A DNA stretch of 64,000 nucleotides from DATBSK01 sp964532485 (GCA_964532485.1 CAZHKE010000004.1:48545-112544); one strand, 5' to 3'; positions 50,088 to 59,001 are shown, counted from the first letter of the stretch. Program-made: numbers and translations. Notes: generated from the sequence alone by a model not told the origin.

Positions 50088-51608
50088 ATGAGCGCTCGGG
50101 ATCGCATCCCTGTCATCGTCGGGGTCGGGCAGATCACCAATCGCAGCGAGGATGCGGCCGACGCGCGGGAGCCGATCGAGCTCGCGCGCGAAGCGCTCGC
50201 TGCGGCCGCGACCGACACCGGAGGGAGCACGAGCATCCTCTCGGAGCTCGACAGCATCGATGTCGTCAACGTCGTCAGCTGGTCGTACGGCGACGTCGCC
50301 GGCGAGCTCGCGGCGCGCGTCGGGGCAGAGCCGGCGCGTGCCACCCAGAGCGAGTGGGGCGGCAACCAGCCGACGTTGCTCGTCGACCGCGCCGCCGAGC
50401 GGATCGCCGCTGGTGAGAGCCGCATCGCCGCGGTCGTCGGCGCCGAGGCGTTTCGGAGCCTGGAGCGCGCGCTCAAGGCCGGTGGGATGCCGCCGTGGCC
50501 GGAACCACCGCCGCACGCGCCGCCCCCACCCGATGCTCGCTCGGTCGTACCCGAGATCGCCTGGGAGCACGGCGTGCGGATGCCGGTCGAGGTCTACCCG
50601 CTGTACGAGAACGCCGTGCGCGCGGCCACGGGCATCTCGTTCGACGAGAGCCAGGACTGGTCGGCCCGCATGTGGTCGCGTATGTCGATCATCGCCGCCA
50701 CCAACGACGGCGCATGGAACCCGACACCGATGCAGCCCGACGACATCCGAACGGTGTCCGAGCAGAACCGCATGGTGTCCTTCCCCTACCCGAAGCTGAT
50801 GAATGCGCTGTTGTCGGTCGATCAGGGGGCGGCGGTGCTCGTCACCGACACCGAGACGGCACAGCGTCTCGGTGTCGATTCCTCGCGGTGGGTGTACCCG
50901 TGGGGCGGCGCGGGAGCGAACGACACCGACGACATCCTCGAGCGCACGTCGTACTCGCGCGCGCCCGCGATGGAGCTCGTGCTCGATGACGTGTTCCCGT
51001 CCGCCGCGATCGCGGCCGACGAGGTCGACCTCGTCGAGCTGTACAGCTGCTTCCCGTGCGTCCCGAAGATGGCCCTCCGACACCTCGGTTGGGACGCCGA
51101 TCGCCCGATGAGCGTCACCGGCGGCCTCACGTTCTTCGGCGGCGCCGGCAACAACTACATGACGCACGCCCTCGTGGCCATGGCACGCGCACTGCGCCGG
51201 GGCGACGGCACGACCGGCCTCCTCTACGGCCAAGGCGGCTTCGTCACGAAGCACCACGCGCTGGTCGTCGCCACCGAGCCCCGTCCCGGTGGCTATCCCT
51301 CGGGACGAGCGACCGACGACGCCGCGCGTCAGGCGAAGGTCGACGCCCTCACGTCGCCGGACCTCGTGACGGACCCTCGGGGTGAAGCGACGGTCGAGGC
51401 CTCCACGGTCGTCTACAGCCGATCCGGCGAGCCCGAGCTCGGGATCGTGGTGGGGCGACTCGCCTCGGGCGAGCGGTTCGTGGCGAACACGCCCGACGAC
51501 GATCGCGTGCAGCTCGAGCGCCTCGTCGACCCGGCCCACGAGGTCACCGGCTCGCCGGGCGTCGTGGGCGGTGTCCGGGGCGGTCGAGGGGTGTTCCGTC
51601 TCGACTGA
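50088..51608 (+). CDS. Thiolase-fold acetyl-CoA acetyltransferase-like protein with C-terminal extension
   Basis: 506 aa, longer than a plain thiolase. The thiolase core is visible in IPVIVGVGQITNRSEDAADA, a VDLVELYSCFPCVPKMALRHLG segment and GGLTFFGGAGNNYMTHALVAM. In place of the usual nucleophile CxSG turn it has SEWGGNQPTLL, so the acyl-accepting Cys is missing there. A C-terminal domain of about 100 residues (VVYSRSGEPELGIVVGRLASG) resembles the OB-fold tail of the actinobacterial acetyl-CoA acetyltransferase-like group. ATG 50088 comes two bases after the ligase stop. Likely an acyl-CoA carbon-carbon cleaving or transferring enzyme; mechanism open. Confidence 0.83.
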   Translation: MSARDRIPVIVGVGQITNRSEDAADAREPIELAREALAAAATDTGGSTSILSELDSIDVVNVVSWSYGDVAGELAARVGAEPARATQSEWGGNQPTLLVDRAAERIAAGESRIAAVVGAEAFRSLERALKAGGMPPWPEPPPHAPPPPDARSVVPEIAWEHGVRMPVEVYPLYENAVRAATGISFDESQDWSARMWSRMSIIAATNDGAWNPTPMQPDDIRTVSEQNRMVSFPYPKLMNALLSVDQGAAVLVTDTETAQRLGVDSSRWVYPWGGAGANDTDDILERTSYSRAPAMELVLDDVFPSAAIAADEVDLVELYSCFPCVPKMALRHLGWDADRPMSVTGGLTFFGGAGNNYMTHALVAMARALRRGDGTTGLLYGQGGFVTKHHALVVATEPRPGGYPSGRATDDAARQAKVDALTSPDLVTDPRGEATVEASTVVYSRSGEPELGIVVGRLASGERFVANTPDDDRVQLERLVDPAHEVTGSPGVVGGVRGGRGVFRLD

Positions 51609-51697
51609 CGTGGTCGCGAATCGGTTGATACAGTCAGATGATTCGGGGCCCTGGGCCGGCCAGGCAGCACCACAGTTGAATCGCATTGGGGGGAACG

Positions 51698-52897
51698 ATG
51701 CTCGGAAGTCGACGGATTCGACGCCCGCTCGCCGTCATGATCGGAGCTGTCCTGCTGGTCGTGCTGACGTCGGGGCCAGCGACGGCCAAGCCCAGCGGCG
51801 ACCCGGTCAAGATCGGTCTGATCTACACCAAGGGCGTGGCCGGCACCGACAACCCCACGCTGCTCGACGGCGCGGTCGCTGCGGCCGACTACCTCAACAG
51901 CAAGGACGGCATCGACGGTGCGCCCGTCGAGATCGTCGGGTGCAACGACAAGGCCGATCCCGCCCAGGACGTCGCCTGCGCGAACATGTTCGTCGACGAG
52001 GGCGTGATCGCGGTCAGCGGCCTCGGGCCGACGTGGGGCGACAACGGCCTGCCGATCACCCAGCGGGCGAACATCCCGTTCGTCGGCCTGCCGATCAGCA
52101 ACGCAGAGTTCCTCGACCCGTCGAGCTACCCGATCACCGGTGGTTCGGCCGCTGCCTTCCCCGCACTCGCCAAGTACTTCATCGACAAGAACGTCGAGAA
52201 GGTTGCCATCATCTACGCGGATCTTGCGGCTGGAAAGCTGGCGGCCGACGCGCTGCTCGGCGACAGGTTCAAGGACGCGGGCATCACCGATGTGACGTTG
52301 ATCCCTGAGAAGATCGGCGCGGCCGACTTCACGCCGGCGGTCGTGAAGGCGAACGAGGGCGACCCCGACGTGATCTTCTCGCTGTTCCAGGAGACCGACT
52401 GCGCCCGGATCTTCGAAGCCGCCGGACAGCTCGGCGTGAAGGCTGCCTTCGGTGCGCCCGGCTCGTGTGCCGAAGGGAAGGCGTTCGAGGACGTCGACGA
52501 GTCCATCGTGAAGAACGCGGTGTTCAACACCGACACCGTCTTCTTCAAGAAGAACGACAAGGACGCCAAGCTCTACCGCAACTCCTTGAAGAAGTACTCC
52601 AAGGGCACCACCGTCGACTCGTTCAGCGCGACGACCTTCACCACCGTGATGACGCTGAAGACGATCGTCGAGCAGATCGGCGCGGCCGGAGTCACCGGTC
52701 AGGCCGTCCTCGACGCGTTGGCCAACGCCGATGGCATCCCCGTGTTCATGGCCACGGAGCTGAACAAGGCGAACGCGGCCGACCTCGCGGGGGTCCCGAC
52801 CCACGTCTACAACGCCGATCAGCGGATCGTGAAGCTGAAGAACGGCAGCTTCGCGGACGCGGGTGGTGACCGCTGGTGGAACGGCTTCACGAGCTGA
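51698..52897 (+). CDS. ABC transporter substrate-binding protein, branched-chain amino acid (LivJ/LivK) type
   Basis: 399-aa secreted binding protein. The N terminus is a Sec signal (Arg-rich start, then AVMIGAVLLVVLTSGPATA, with probable cleavage after ATA), and no lipobox Cys is seen. The mature part begins VKIGLIYTKGVAGTDNPTLLDG like other type-I peripla-BP family 6 proteins, with GAPGSCAEGKAFEDV and a TFTTVMTLKTIVEQIG helix later. GGGGGG precedes ATG 51698. It is followed by the fused permease, so the system is an uptake ABC importer. In this operon the ligand is more likely an aromatic or terpenoid/steroid acid than leucine; this is inference. Confidence 0.92.
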   Translation: MLGSRRIRRPLAVMIGAVLLVVLTSGPATAKPSGDPVKIGLIYTKGVAGTDNPTLLDGAVAAADYLNSKDGIDGAPVEIVGCNDKADPAQDVACANMFVDEGVIAVSGLGPTWGDNGLPITQRANIPFVGLPISNAEFLDPSSYPITGGSAAAFPALAKYFIDKNVEKVAIIYADLAAGKLAADALLGDRFKDAGITDVTLIPEKIGAADFTPAVVKANEGDPDVIFSLFQETDCARIFEAAGQLGVKAAFGAPGSCAEGKAFEDVDESIVKNAVFNTDTVFFKKNDKDAKLYRNSLKKYSKGTTVDSFSATTFTTVMTLKTIVEQIGAAGVTGQAVLDALANADGIPVFMATELNKANAADLAGVPTHVYNADQRIVKLKNGSFADAGGDRWWNGFTS

Positions 52898-52950
52898 CCG
52901 CACTCTGCTGACGTCATCTCGCTCGTAGCGGGCATGCGGAGCGAGCGATT

Positions 52951-52973
52951 GCGAGCGGGGCATCCCCGCTCGC
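52951..52973 (+). terminator. Strong stem-loop between binding-protein and permease genes
   Basis: GCGAGCGGGG (52951-52960), loop CAT, CCCCGCTCGC (52964-52973) form a perfect 10-bp GC-rich stem. There is no U tract, so it is more likely a stabiliser or partial attenuator that raises binding-protein mRNA over permease mRNA than a full terminator. Confidence 0.6.
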
Positions 52974-53001
52974 AGCGATCGACGCCGCGGAGGAAGAGCG
53001 A

Positions 53002-54957
53002 ATGAGGGACCTCTTCCTGTTCGCGGTGCTCGGCCTCGGCGCCGGCGCCGTGTACGCGATCCTCGGGCTCGGGCTCGTGCTCGTGCACCGGGGCTCGGGG
53101 GTCGTCAACTTCGCCAACGGTGCGATCGCGATGTTCGCGACGTATCAGTACGTCGACTTCATCGAACGGGGCGTCGACAAGTGGGTGGCCTTCGCGCTGA
53201 CGCTCGTGCTGGCCGGGATCGGCGGAGTCGTGCTCTACGTGGTCGTCATCCGAGCGCTGCGCAGCGCGCCCGCGTTGGCTCGCCTGGTCGCGACCCTGGG
53301 GATGCTCCTGGCGATCCAGGCGGGAGCCGTGCTCGTCTACGGCTCCGACACGAAGTCGGTCGACTCGCTCCTGCCGACCGAGTCCGTCGAGGTCTTCAGC
53401 GTGAACTTCGGTCGCGATCGGCTCTGGCTCCTGGCGGTCACGATCGTGCTCACGGTCATGCTGTGGCTGCTGTACCGCTTCACCCGGTTCGGGCTCGCGA
53501 CCGAGGCAGCAGCCGAGAGCGAGAAGGGAGCGGTGCTCCTCGGGTACTCACCTGACGCCATCGGCGCGGTCAACTGGTCCATCGCGTGTGTGCTCGCGGC
53601 GGTCGCGGGGATCCTGATCGCGCCGATCACGTCGCTCAACAGCACGACGTTCACGCTCCTGATCATCCCTGCGCTGGCGGCTGCGCTCATCGGGCGCTTC
53701 TCGTCGTTCGGCATCACCGCGACCGCCGGTGTCCTGATCGGCGTCTCGCAGTCGGAGATCACCCGCTACCAATCGGACCTGCCCGGCTGGTTCCCCCAGC
53801 AGGGGCTCAAGGAGTCGTTGCCCTTCCTCGTGATCATCCTCGCGATGGTCGTCACGGGCAAGCTGATCCCGCCTCGCGGATCGCTGAGCACCGGTCGCCC
53901 GCCGCTCGCGACGCAGGCGCGCCTGCGTGTGCTCCCGTCGATCCTGCTGATCGCGCTCGTCGTCGCCGCGTACGAGGTGCTCGATGGATCGTTCCAGAGC
54001 GCGCTCACGACGTCGCTCATCGCCGCCGTCATCGCGCTGTCGCTCGTCGTGGTGACGGGCTATGTCGGTCAGATCTCCCTCGCGCAGATGACCTTTGCGG
54101 GCATCGGCGGGTTCGCCGTGTCGAAGCTCGCCTCGGAGAACGGCGTGTCGTTCATACCGTCGATCGTCCTCGCGGCGCTGATCGCGGTCCCCGTCGGGCT
54201 CGTCATCGGCCTGCCGGCGCTTCGTGTGCGAGGCGTGAACCTCGCGATCGTCACCTTGGGCGCGGCCGTCGCGGTCGACAGCTTCGTGTTCCAGAACTCC
54301 GACTGGTCGGGAGGGCTCGACGGTCTCAGGGTGCCCGAGCCCGAGCTGTTCGGCTGGTCGATCGACTCCGTGACCCACCCGCAGCGATTCGGGATCTTCG
54401 CGCTCGTCGTGCTCCTGGCCTGTGTCGTCCTCGTCTCCAACCTTCGGCACAGTCGGACGGGTGGTCGGATGCTCGCCGTGCGCGACAACGAGCGGGCCGC
54501 CGCCGCGGCCGGGATCAACGTCGCTGCGACCAAGCTCCAGGCGTTCGCGCTCTCGGCGTTCGTCGCCGGGCTCGGCGGCGCCGTCCTCGGATACCAGACG
54601 TCGAAGATCGCGTTCGAGCGCTTCGCGCCGATCCAGTCGATCTTCGTCGTCGCGATCGCCTACATCGGCGGCATCGCGAGCATCGGTGGCGCGGTGGTCG
54701 CGGGTCTGCTGGTGTCGGGTGGCATCGCCTTCGCACTCCTGGGTGAGCTCGGCTCGGTCGACGAGTGGGAGGTCTTCCTGTCCGGCGTCCTGCTGGTGGT
54801 GATCGTGATCACCCAGCCTGATGGAATCGCGGTCGGCGTCAGCCGTGCTGTCGACTCCCTACGGCGCAGGCTCGGCATCGGCGGCGTCGGCGGTGACGAC
54901 GAACCCGGTGACGGGGGTGAAGACACCACGCAACCCGCGTTCGCCGAGCAGTCATGA
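53002..54957 (+). CDS. Fused LivH-LivM type ABC transporter permease
   Basis: 651-aa integral membrane protein joining both permease types of a branched-chain amino acid-type importer. Residues 1 to about 290 are LivH-like (LGLGLVLVHRGSGVVNFANGA, LATLGMLLAIQAGA). From about residue 330 it is LivM-like (VVVTGYVGQISLAQMTFAGIG, then GRMLAVRDNERAAAAAGIN, the EAA-type loop that contacts the ATPase). About 16 to 18 hydrophobic helices are visible. ATG 53002 follows GGAGGAAG. The C terminus is a short acidic tail. No LivG/LivF ATPase gene is in the window; after it comes a HAD gene, then genes on the other strand. Confidence 0.92.
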   Translation: MRDLFLFAVLGLGAGAVYAILGLGLVLVHRGSGVVNFANGAIAMFATYQYVDFIERGVDKWVAFALTLVLAGIGGVVLYVVVIRALRSAPALARLVATLGMLLAIQAGAVLVYGSDTKSVDSLLPTESVEVFSVNFGRDRLWLLAVTIVLTVMLWLLYRFTRFGLATEAAAESEKGAVLLGYSPDAIGAVNWSIACVLAAVAGILIAPITSLNSTTFTLLIIPALAAALIGRFSSFGITATAGVLIGVSQSEITRYQSDLPGWFPQQGLKESLPFLVIILAMVVTGKLIPPRGSLSTGRPPLATQARLRVLPSILLIALVVAAYEVLDGSFQSALTTSLIAAVIALSLVVVTGYVGQISLAQMTFAGIGGFAVSKLASENGVSFIPSIVLAALIAVPVGLVIGLPALRVRGVNLAIVTLGAAVAVDSFVFQNSDWSGGLDGLRVPEPELFGWSIDSVTHPQRFGIFALVVLLACVVLVSNLRHSRTGGRMLAVRDNERAAAAAGINVAATKLQAFALSAFVAGLGGAVLGYQTSKIAFERFAPIQSIFVVAIAYIGGIASIGGAVVAGLLVSGGIAFALLGELGSVDEWEVFLSGVLLVVIVITQPDGIAVGVSRAVDSLRRRLGIGGVGGDDEPGDGGEDTTQPAFAEQS

Positions 54958-54967
54958 CGGAGAGCCG

Positions 54968-55582
54968 GTGACGATCACGGCCGTCGTCTTCGACCTCGGG
55001 GGCGTGTTGACCGGGCCACCGTTCGGCGGGATCGCCGGGTACGAGGCGTCCCTCGGTCTCCCCGAGCGGAGCATCTCGCAGTACTTCCGCAACGACCCCG
55101 TCTATCACTCGCTCGAGCGCGGGGAGATCAGCGCGCGCGAGTTCTGGAAGAGCGTGGGCACCCGCGTGCAGGAGGAACATGGGGTCCGGATCGACCTGCG
55201 CGCGCTGGCCGCGACCACCGAAGCGGCGAGCCACGTCCGTCCGGAGGCGATCGAGCTCGTTCGCTCCCTGCACCCCGCCTACGCGCTCGGGCTCCTGACC
55301 AACAACGTTGCCGAAGCCGGGGTCTGGCGCGACCAGCTTCCCTACGAGCTGTTCGACACCGTGATCGACTCCTCGGCGGTCGGCGTCCGCAAGCCCGATC
55401 CGCGCATCTACGAGCTCGTCATCGAACAGCTCGCCCGTGACGCCCGAGAGATCGTGTTCATCGACGATTTCGAGGAGAACCTGCCGCCCGCAGCCGCTCT
55501 CGGCATGCAGGTCATCAGGTTCGAGAGCACCGAGCAGTGCCGGGCCGACCTCGCCACGCTGGGCGTCGTCCCGACCGCCTGA
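54968..55582 (+). CDS. HAD-superfamily hydrolase-like protein
   Basis: 204 aa. Motif I VVFDLGGVLTG, motif II LLTNNVAEAG, motif III GVRKPDPRIYELVIEQLA, motif IV IVFIDDFEENLPPAAALGM. The second acidic residue of motif I is Gly (DLGG), as in the epoxide-hydrolase-N/ACAD10-like branch, so classical phosphatase chemistry may be weak or absent. GTG 54968 has GGAG six bases upstream and lies 10 bp after the permease stop. It resembles 37067-37723. A link to transport or CoA-thioester turnover is only inferred. Confidence 0.88.
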   Translation: MTITAVVFDLGGVLTGPPFGGIAGYEASLGLPERSISQYFRNDPVYHSLERGEISAREFWKSVGTRVQEEHGVRIDLRALAATTEAASHVRPEAIELVRSLHPAYALGLLTNNVAEAGVWRDQLPYELFDTVIDSSAVGVRKPDPRIYELVIEQLARDAREIVFIDDFEENLPPAAALGMQVIRFESTEQCRADLATLGVVPTA

Positions 55583-55639
55583 GCTCGATCGCCGCGCACC
55601 GGCGCGTCGAGCGCGAGTCGGTGACCGGTCATCGGCTGC

Positions 55640-56605
55640 CTAGCCGACCTCGATGACGTCGAGGCGCTCGATCGTGTACGGCTGATCACGGTCGGGATTG
55701 CCCGCCGCACCCTGTACGTCCATCGCGCCGGCACCGTTGTCCTGCCAACAGCACAGATGCAAGCCTGAGCGCGAGAAGCGTGCGCGGCCGTGCGTCTTCG
55801 TGCCGACCGGCACCGCGAAGTCGCCCTCCCGAACCCTCAGCACGAGCGCGCCGTCCACCCACATCTCGATAGCGGCTCCATCGGGCGTCCAGTGCGTTGC
55901 GAGCTCGTGCGGTGCGTCGGGGTCGAGGTGGACCGTCCGCGCCTTCACGAACCCCTTGTCGCGGGCAAACATCACCATCAGCGGCGCGACGCCGGGACGG
56001 GGCGTCGTGAATGGGTGGTCCCCGCGGCGCCCGAGCACTCGGGCGATGCGAGCGAGGCGCGAGCCCGCGGGCAGCCAGCAGAACCCGCCGCCCGCGTACT
56101 CCGACTTCGCGAGGTGGCCGTGTACCTGCATGGTCGGGAAGTCGAGGCCGACCCAGTCCTGGACGCAGCAGCCACCGGTGCCGAGGAGGTCTTCCCCGAG
56201 TGCGAGCGCGCCGAGCCGCGCACCTTGGTACCGCGCGGTGCGGCCCGGCAGCAGGAGGTTCGGGTGCCGTGCGTGGTCCTGTTCCCAGTCGGCGTAGTGT
56301 GCGCGGTAGTCGACACCGTGCGGTGCGCTCGCCAGGTCACGGGTCGTGTACGAGCCGGCGCGGGCCTGGCCGGCCGGCATCGTGAGCACGAAGCCGAGGT
56401 CGGGATCGTGGCCGACGAGGTCGGTCGTGTTGCCGAGCAACCCGTCCCATGCGTAGGGCTTCCCGAGTGTGAACGGGCCCTCGTAGGTCGCGTGCAGCGC
56501 TTCGCGGTACGTGACGTTGCCCGAGCGGCCGCCACGGCCGTCGGCCTCCCAGATCACCGGGCCGGACGTGATCGCCTCGTACCGGGCGGCAGCGGTCGTC
56601 GCCAA
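55640..56605 (-). CDS. Conserved hypothetical protein with a possible beta-sandwich C terminus
   Basis: 321 aa, not recognised. Many Gly, Asp and aromatic residues. The central part has two adjacent Cys (LLGTGGCCVQDWVGLDF) and another pair later (LHLCCWQDNG). The C-terminal strands (IEMWVDGALVLRVREGDFAVP) look like a jelly-roll or LamG-type sandwich. The start is uncertain: TTG 56605 comes 18 bp after the GntR stop and gives MATTAAARYEAI; no ATG exists before residue about 76. It is the third gene of the leftward ligase-GntR unit, so it may serve the same substrate. Confidence 0.55.
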   Translation of the reverse strand: MATTAAARYEAITSGPVIWEADGRGGRSGNVTYREALHATYEGPFTLGKPYAWDGLLGNTTDLVGHDPDLGFVLTMPAGQARAGSYTTRDLASAPHGVDYRAHYADWEQDHARHPNLLLPGRTARYQGARLGALALGEDLLGTGGCCVQDWVGLDFPTMQVHGHLAKSEYAGGGFCWLPAGSRLARIARVLGRRGDHPFTTPRPGVAPLMVMFARDKGFVKARTVHLDPDAPHELATHWTPDGAAIEMWVDGALVLRVREGDFAVPVGTKTHGRARFSRSGLHLCCWQDNGAGAMDVQGAAGNPDRDQPYTIERLDVIEVG

Positions 56606-56623
56606 CGACTCGTCGCCTCTCGC

Positions 56624-57427
56624 TCAGCCGAACAGGTCGACGACGGTCTTCGGGCTCGAGCCACCGAGGAGGAAGTCGCGCAGACCCTCGAGATGACTCC
56701 GCCAGAACGCCTCGGCCTCCTCGGCTGCGCCCGCCTCGACGAGCTCGACCAGACGGGCGTGCGCCTTGTGCGCGGCGCGGCGCTCGCTCAGGGCGGTCGG
56801 GCGGCCGGTGTCGGTCGCCTCCTTGATCACGGCTTCGAGATGTAGCTCGACCACCGACTCGAGCATCGCCGCGATCACTGCGATCGTCTGGTTGCCTGCC
56901 AGGGCGAGCACCTGCTCGTGGAAGCGCGCCGAGGTGTGCGCGAACGCGATGGGGTCTTCCAGCGACTCGGCTTCTTCTTCGAGCGCCCTGCGGATGTCGG
57001 CCAACGCCACCTTCGTGGCGTTCGCCGCGAGCATCCCGGCTGCGGGGGGCTCGAAGACGAGACGGGCCTCGTGGACGTCGCCGAGCGTCACGCCGCGGTA
57101 CTGGAGGACGAGTCCGGTGTAGCGCGCCGCGACATCGCCGCTCGGCGTGTGGACGCGTGCACCGCCTCGCGAGCCACGCCGGATGCTGATGAGTGACTCG
57201 GACTCGAGCACGCGGAAGGCCTCGCGCAGTGTGGGGCGCGACACGCCGAACTCGGCCATGAGCGTGACCTCGGGGGGGAGCGCGTCGCCTTCCTTGAGCT
57301 CGCCGCGCACGATCTGGCGTCGCAGCTGGGCGGCGACGAGCTCGGCGGTCTTCGGAACTCTGACGCGCTCGGTCGCGACCATCGATGGTGACCCTATCGG
57401 GCTTCGTGGCTCACGAGTCGTGCTCAT
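56624..57427 (-). CDS. GntR family transcriptional regulator, FadR subfamily (FCD domain)
   Basis: 267 aa. Winged-helix N domain VPKTAELVAAQLRRQIVRGE, LMAEFGVSRPTLREAFRVLE, then SLISIRRGSRGGARV. The helical FCD ligand domain follows, with the metal-type Asp/His positions suggested by VHEARLVFEPPAA, SARFHEQVLALAGN and AHKAHARLVE. ATG 57427 overlaps the ligase stop by four bases (ATGA). Internal ATG 57382 also has a normal domain start. FadR-type GntRs bind TNGTNNNACNA sites; three such sites occur in the window, at 20123, 35831 and 58939 (the last in its own operon promoter). An acyl-CoA or acid ligand is likely. Confidence 0.93.
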   Translation of the reverse strand: MSTTREPRSPIGSPSMVATERVRVPKTAELVAAQLRRQIVRGELKEGDALPPEVTLMAEFGVSRPTLREAFRVLESESLISIRRGSRGGARVHTPSGDVAARYTGLVLQYRGVTLGDVHEARLVFEPPAAGMLAANATKVALADIRRALEEEAESLEDPIAFAHTSARFHEQVLALAGNQTIAVIAAMLESVVELHLEAVIKEATDTGRPTALSERRAAHKAHARLVELVEAGAAEEAEAFWRSHLEGLRDFLLGGSSPKTVVDLFG

Positions 57428-58842
57428 TCGGCGGCCGCAGTGAGTGCGTGCTCACGAGTCGACGGGCGATGAACCTTCCCGACGTCGTTGCGCGGGAGCG
57501 CGGGGACTCGCACGTAGCGACGAGGCACCTGATAGGGCTCGAGCTGCTCGCGACACCAGGCGTCGAGCTCCTCGTCGGTGACGCACGCGCCCGCGCGCTC
57601 GACGACGACGGCGATGGGAGCCTGGCCGAGGCGCCGATCCGGCGTGCCGACGACGGCGACCTCGTGGATGGCCGGGTGGCGCTCGAGGACGTGCTCGACC
57701 GCGAGCGGGGCGATGTTGAAGCCTCCGCAGACGATGACGTCGTCGGCTCGTCCCACCACCCAGACGAACCCGTCGTCGTCGACCCGGGCGATGTCGCCGG
57801 TCCGGTGCCAACCGTCGCGTCCGCGCACGCCGCGCAGCCACAGCTCTCCGGTCTCACCGGTCGCGAGGCCGGCGTCTTCTGCCGACCCGCCGGGCTCGCG
57901 GATCCGAACCTCGATGCCAGGGTGGGCGCGCCCGACGGATCCGCGCTTCGTGGCACCGAACTCGTCCCACTCCGCGAGGCTCCAGCCGATGACCTCGCCG
58001 CCTGTCTCGGTCTGCCCGTACGCCTGCATGACCTTGACGCCGAAGCGATCCTCGAACGCGGCAGCGAGGTCGGGGGACAGCGGTGCCGATCCGGATCGGA
58101 TGAACCGCAGCGTCGCGAGATCCGCGGGATCGACGTCGCCGTCGAGCAGCATCGCGATCGTCGTGGGGTTGAGCGCGAGGGACGTGATGCCGTGCTCGTT
58201 CACGATGGCCGCGGCCTCGCGCGGCTCGAACTTCGACATGAGCGCGACGCGCCGGCCGGTGAGGAACGTGATCAGGAGCGGTACGAGCCCAGAGAGGTGC
58301 GCGAGCGGGAAGCACACGATCGTCACGTCGTCCCGCAACCCGCTCCGGCCCTTCCGACCCGCCTTGCTGCGAGTTCCGGCGAGGCTCGCGTCGATCGACG
58401 CGTATGTGACCGGGATGCGCTTCGGCGGACCGGTGGTCCCCGCGGTCGCGAGGAGCGCGGCGACTCCCTCACGCAACGGCGCGTCCGGTGCGCCGTGCTC
58501 GATGGTCCACGAGAGCGACGCGGCATCATCGGACTCGGGGCGCATGACCGCCGCCACCGGTTGCACCGTCCCCAGATCGGCGTCGGCGCGGCGAGGCGAC
58601 AACGGGACGACGCAGGCGTTGCGGAACATCGCCGCCAGGACCGCGACGACACCCGCCGGCGAGTTGGGCAGGACGGTCGCGACCGCCGCGCCCGGTCCGA
58701 TCCCGGCACCGGCGAGCTGGCGGTCGACCACGTCGACCGCCTGCACGATCGCCCCGTAGGTCAGCCACTGTCGCTCGAAGACCAGCGCCCGGGCGTCGGG
58801 GTCGATCTGGAGGACGTCGCGGATCGCGCTGACGAAGTCCAA
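57424..58842 (-). CDS. AMP-dependent acyl-CoA synthetase
   Basis: 472-aa adenylate-forming ligase. LLATAGTTGPPKRIP is the P-loop, VMQAYGQTETGG is A5, HRTGDIARVDDDGFVWVVGR is A7, and DVIVCGGFNIAPLAVE is A8. The A10 catalytic Lys appears in RNDVGKVHRPSTRE. The frame has no good ATG; TTG 58842 gives MDFVSAIRDVLQIDPDARAL, matching the family start, with AGGAG 13 bases upstream, so the start is tentative. It is the first gene of the leftward unit with the GntR regulator, and divergent from the AveC-like gene. Confidence 0.88.
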   Translation of the reverse strand: MDFVSAIRDVLQIDPDARALVFERQWLTYGAIVQAVDVVDRQLAGAGIGPGAAVATVLPNSPAGVVAVLAAMFRNACVVPLSPRRADADLGTVQPVAAVMRPESDDAASLSWTIEHGAPDAPLREGVAALLATAGTTGPPKRIPVTYASIDASLAGTRSKAGRKGRSGLRDDVTIVCFPLAHLSGLVPLLITFLTGRRVALMSKFEPREAAAIVNEHGITSLALNPTTIAMLLDGDVDPADLATLRFIRSGSAPLSPDLAAAFEDRFGVKVMQAYGQTETGGEVIGWSLAEWDEFGATKRGSVGRAHPGIEVRIREPGGSAEDAGLATGETGELWLRGVRGRDGWHRTGDIARVDDDGFVWVVGRADDVIVCGGFNIAPLAVEHVLERHPAIHEVAVVGTPDRRLGQAPIAVVVERAGACVTDEELDAWCREQLEPYQVPRRYVRVPALPRNDVGKVHRPSTREHALTAAAE

Positions 58843-58930
58843 GAGCCCCTGCTCTCTCCTCGGCCCAACCGGCTCGTGCGCCCCGGTGGTGCGCCCGGCA
58901 CGGACGGAGCGCCACCGCTCCGGTTCATTT

Positions 58931-58936
58931 ATCGTA
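58931..58936 (-). promoter_or_regulatory. Probable -10 of the ligase-GntR operon (TACGAT)
   Basis: TACGAT on the minus strand (58936-58931) lies in one of the few AT-rich spots, beside the GntR-type site at 58939-58949. Transcription would begin near 58924, leaving a leader of about 80 bases before TTG 58842. No good -35 is seen, as is common for repressor- or activator-controlled promoters. Confidence 0.4.
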
Positions 58937-58938
58937 CT

Positions 58939-58949
58939 TGGTGAGACGA
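58939..58949 (+). promoter_or_regulatory. Candidate operator of the local FadR-type regulator (TGGTGAGACGA)
   Basis: Exact fit to TNGTNNNACNA and a 12-base identity (TGGTGAGACGAT) with 20123-20134. It is next to the probable -10 of the operon that encodes the GntR regulator, so autoregulation is the simplest reading. It also lies 52 bp upstream of the AveC-like gene. Confidence 0.55.
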
Positions 58950-59001
58950 TGGGGGCTCCGGGCCGCACGCCTGCCCGGCGCGGACGAGACCGGGGAGCGG
59001 T

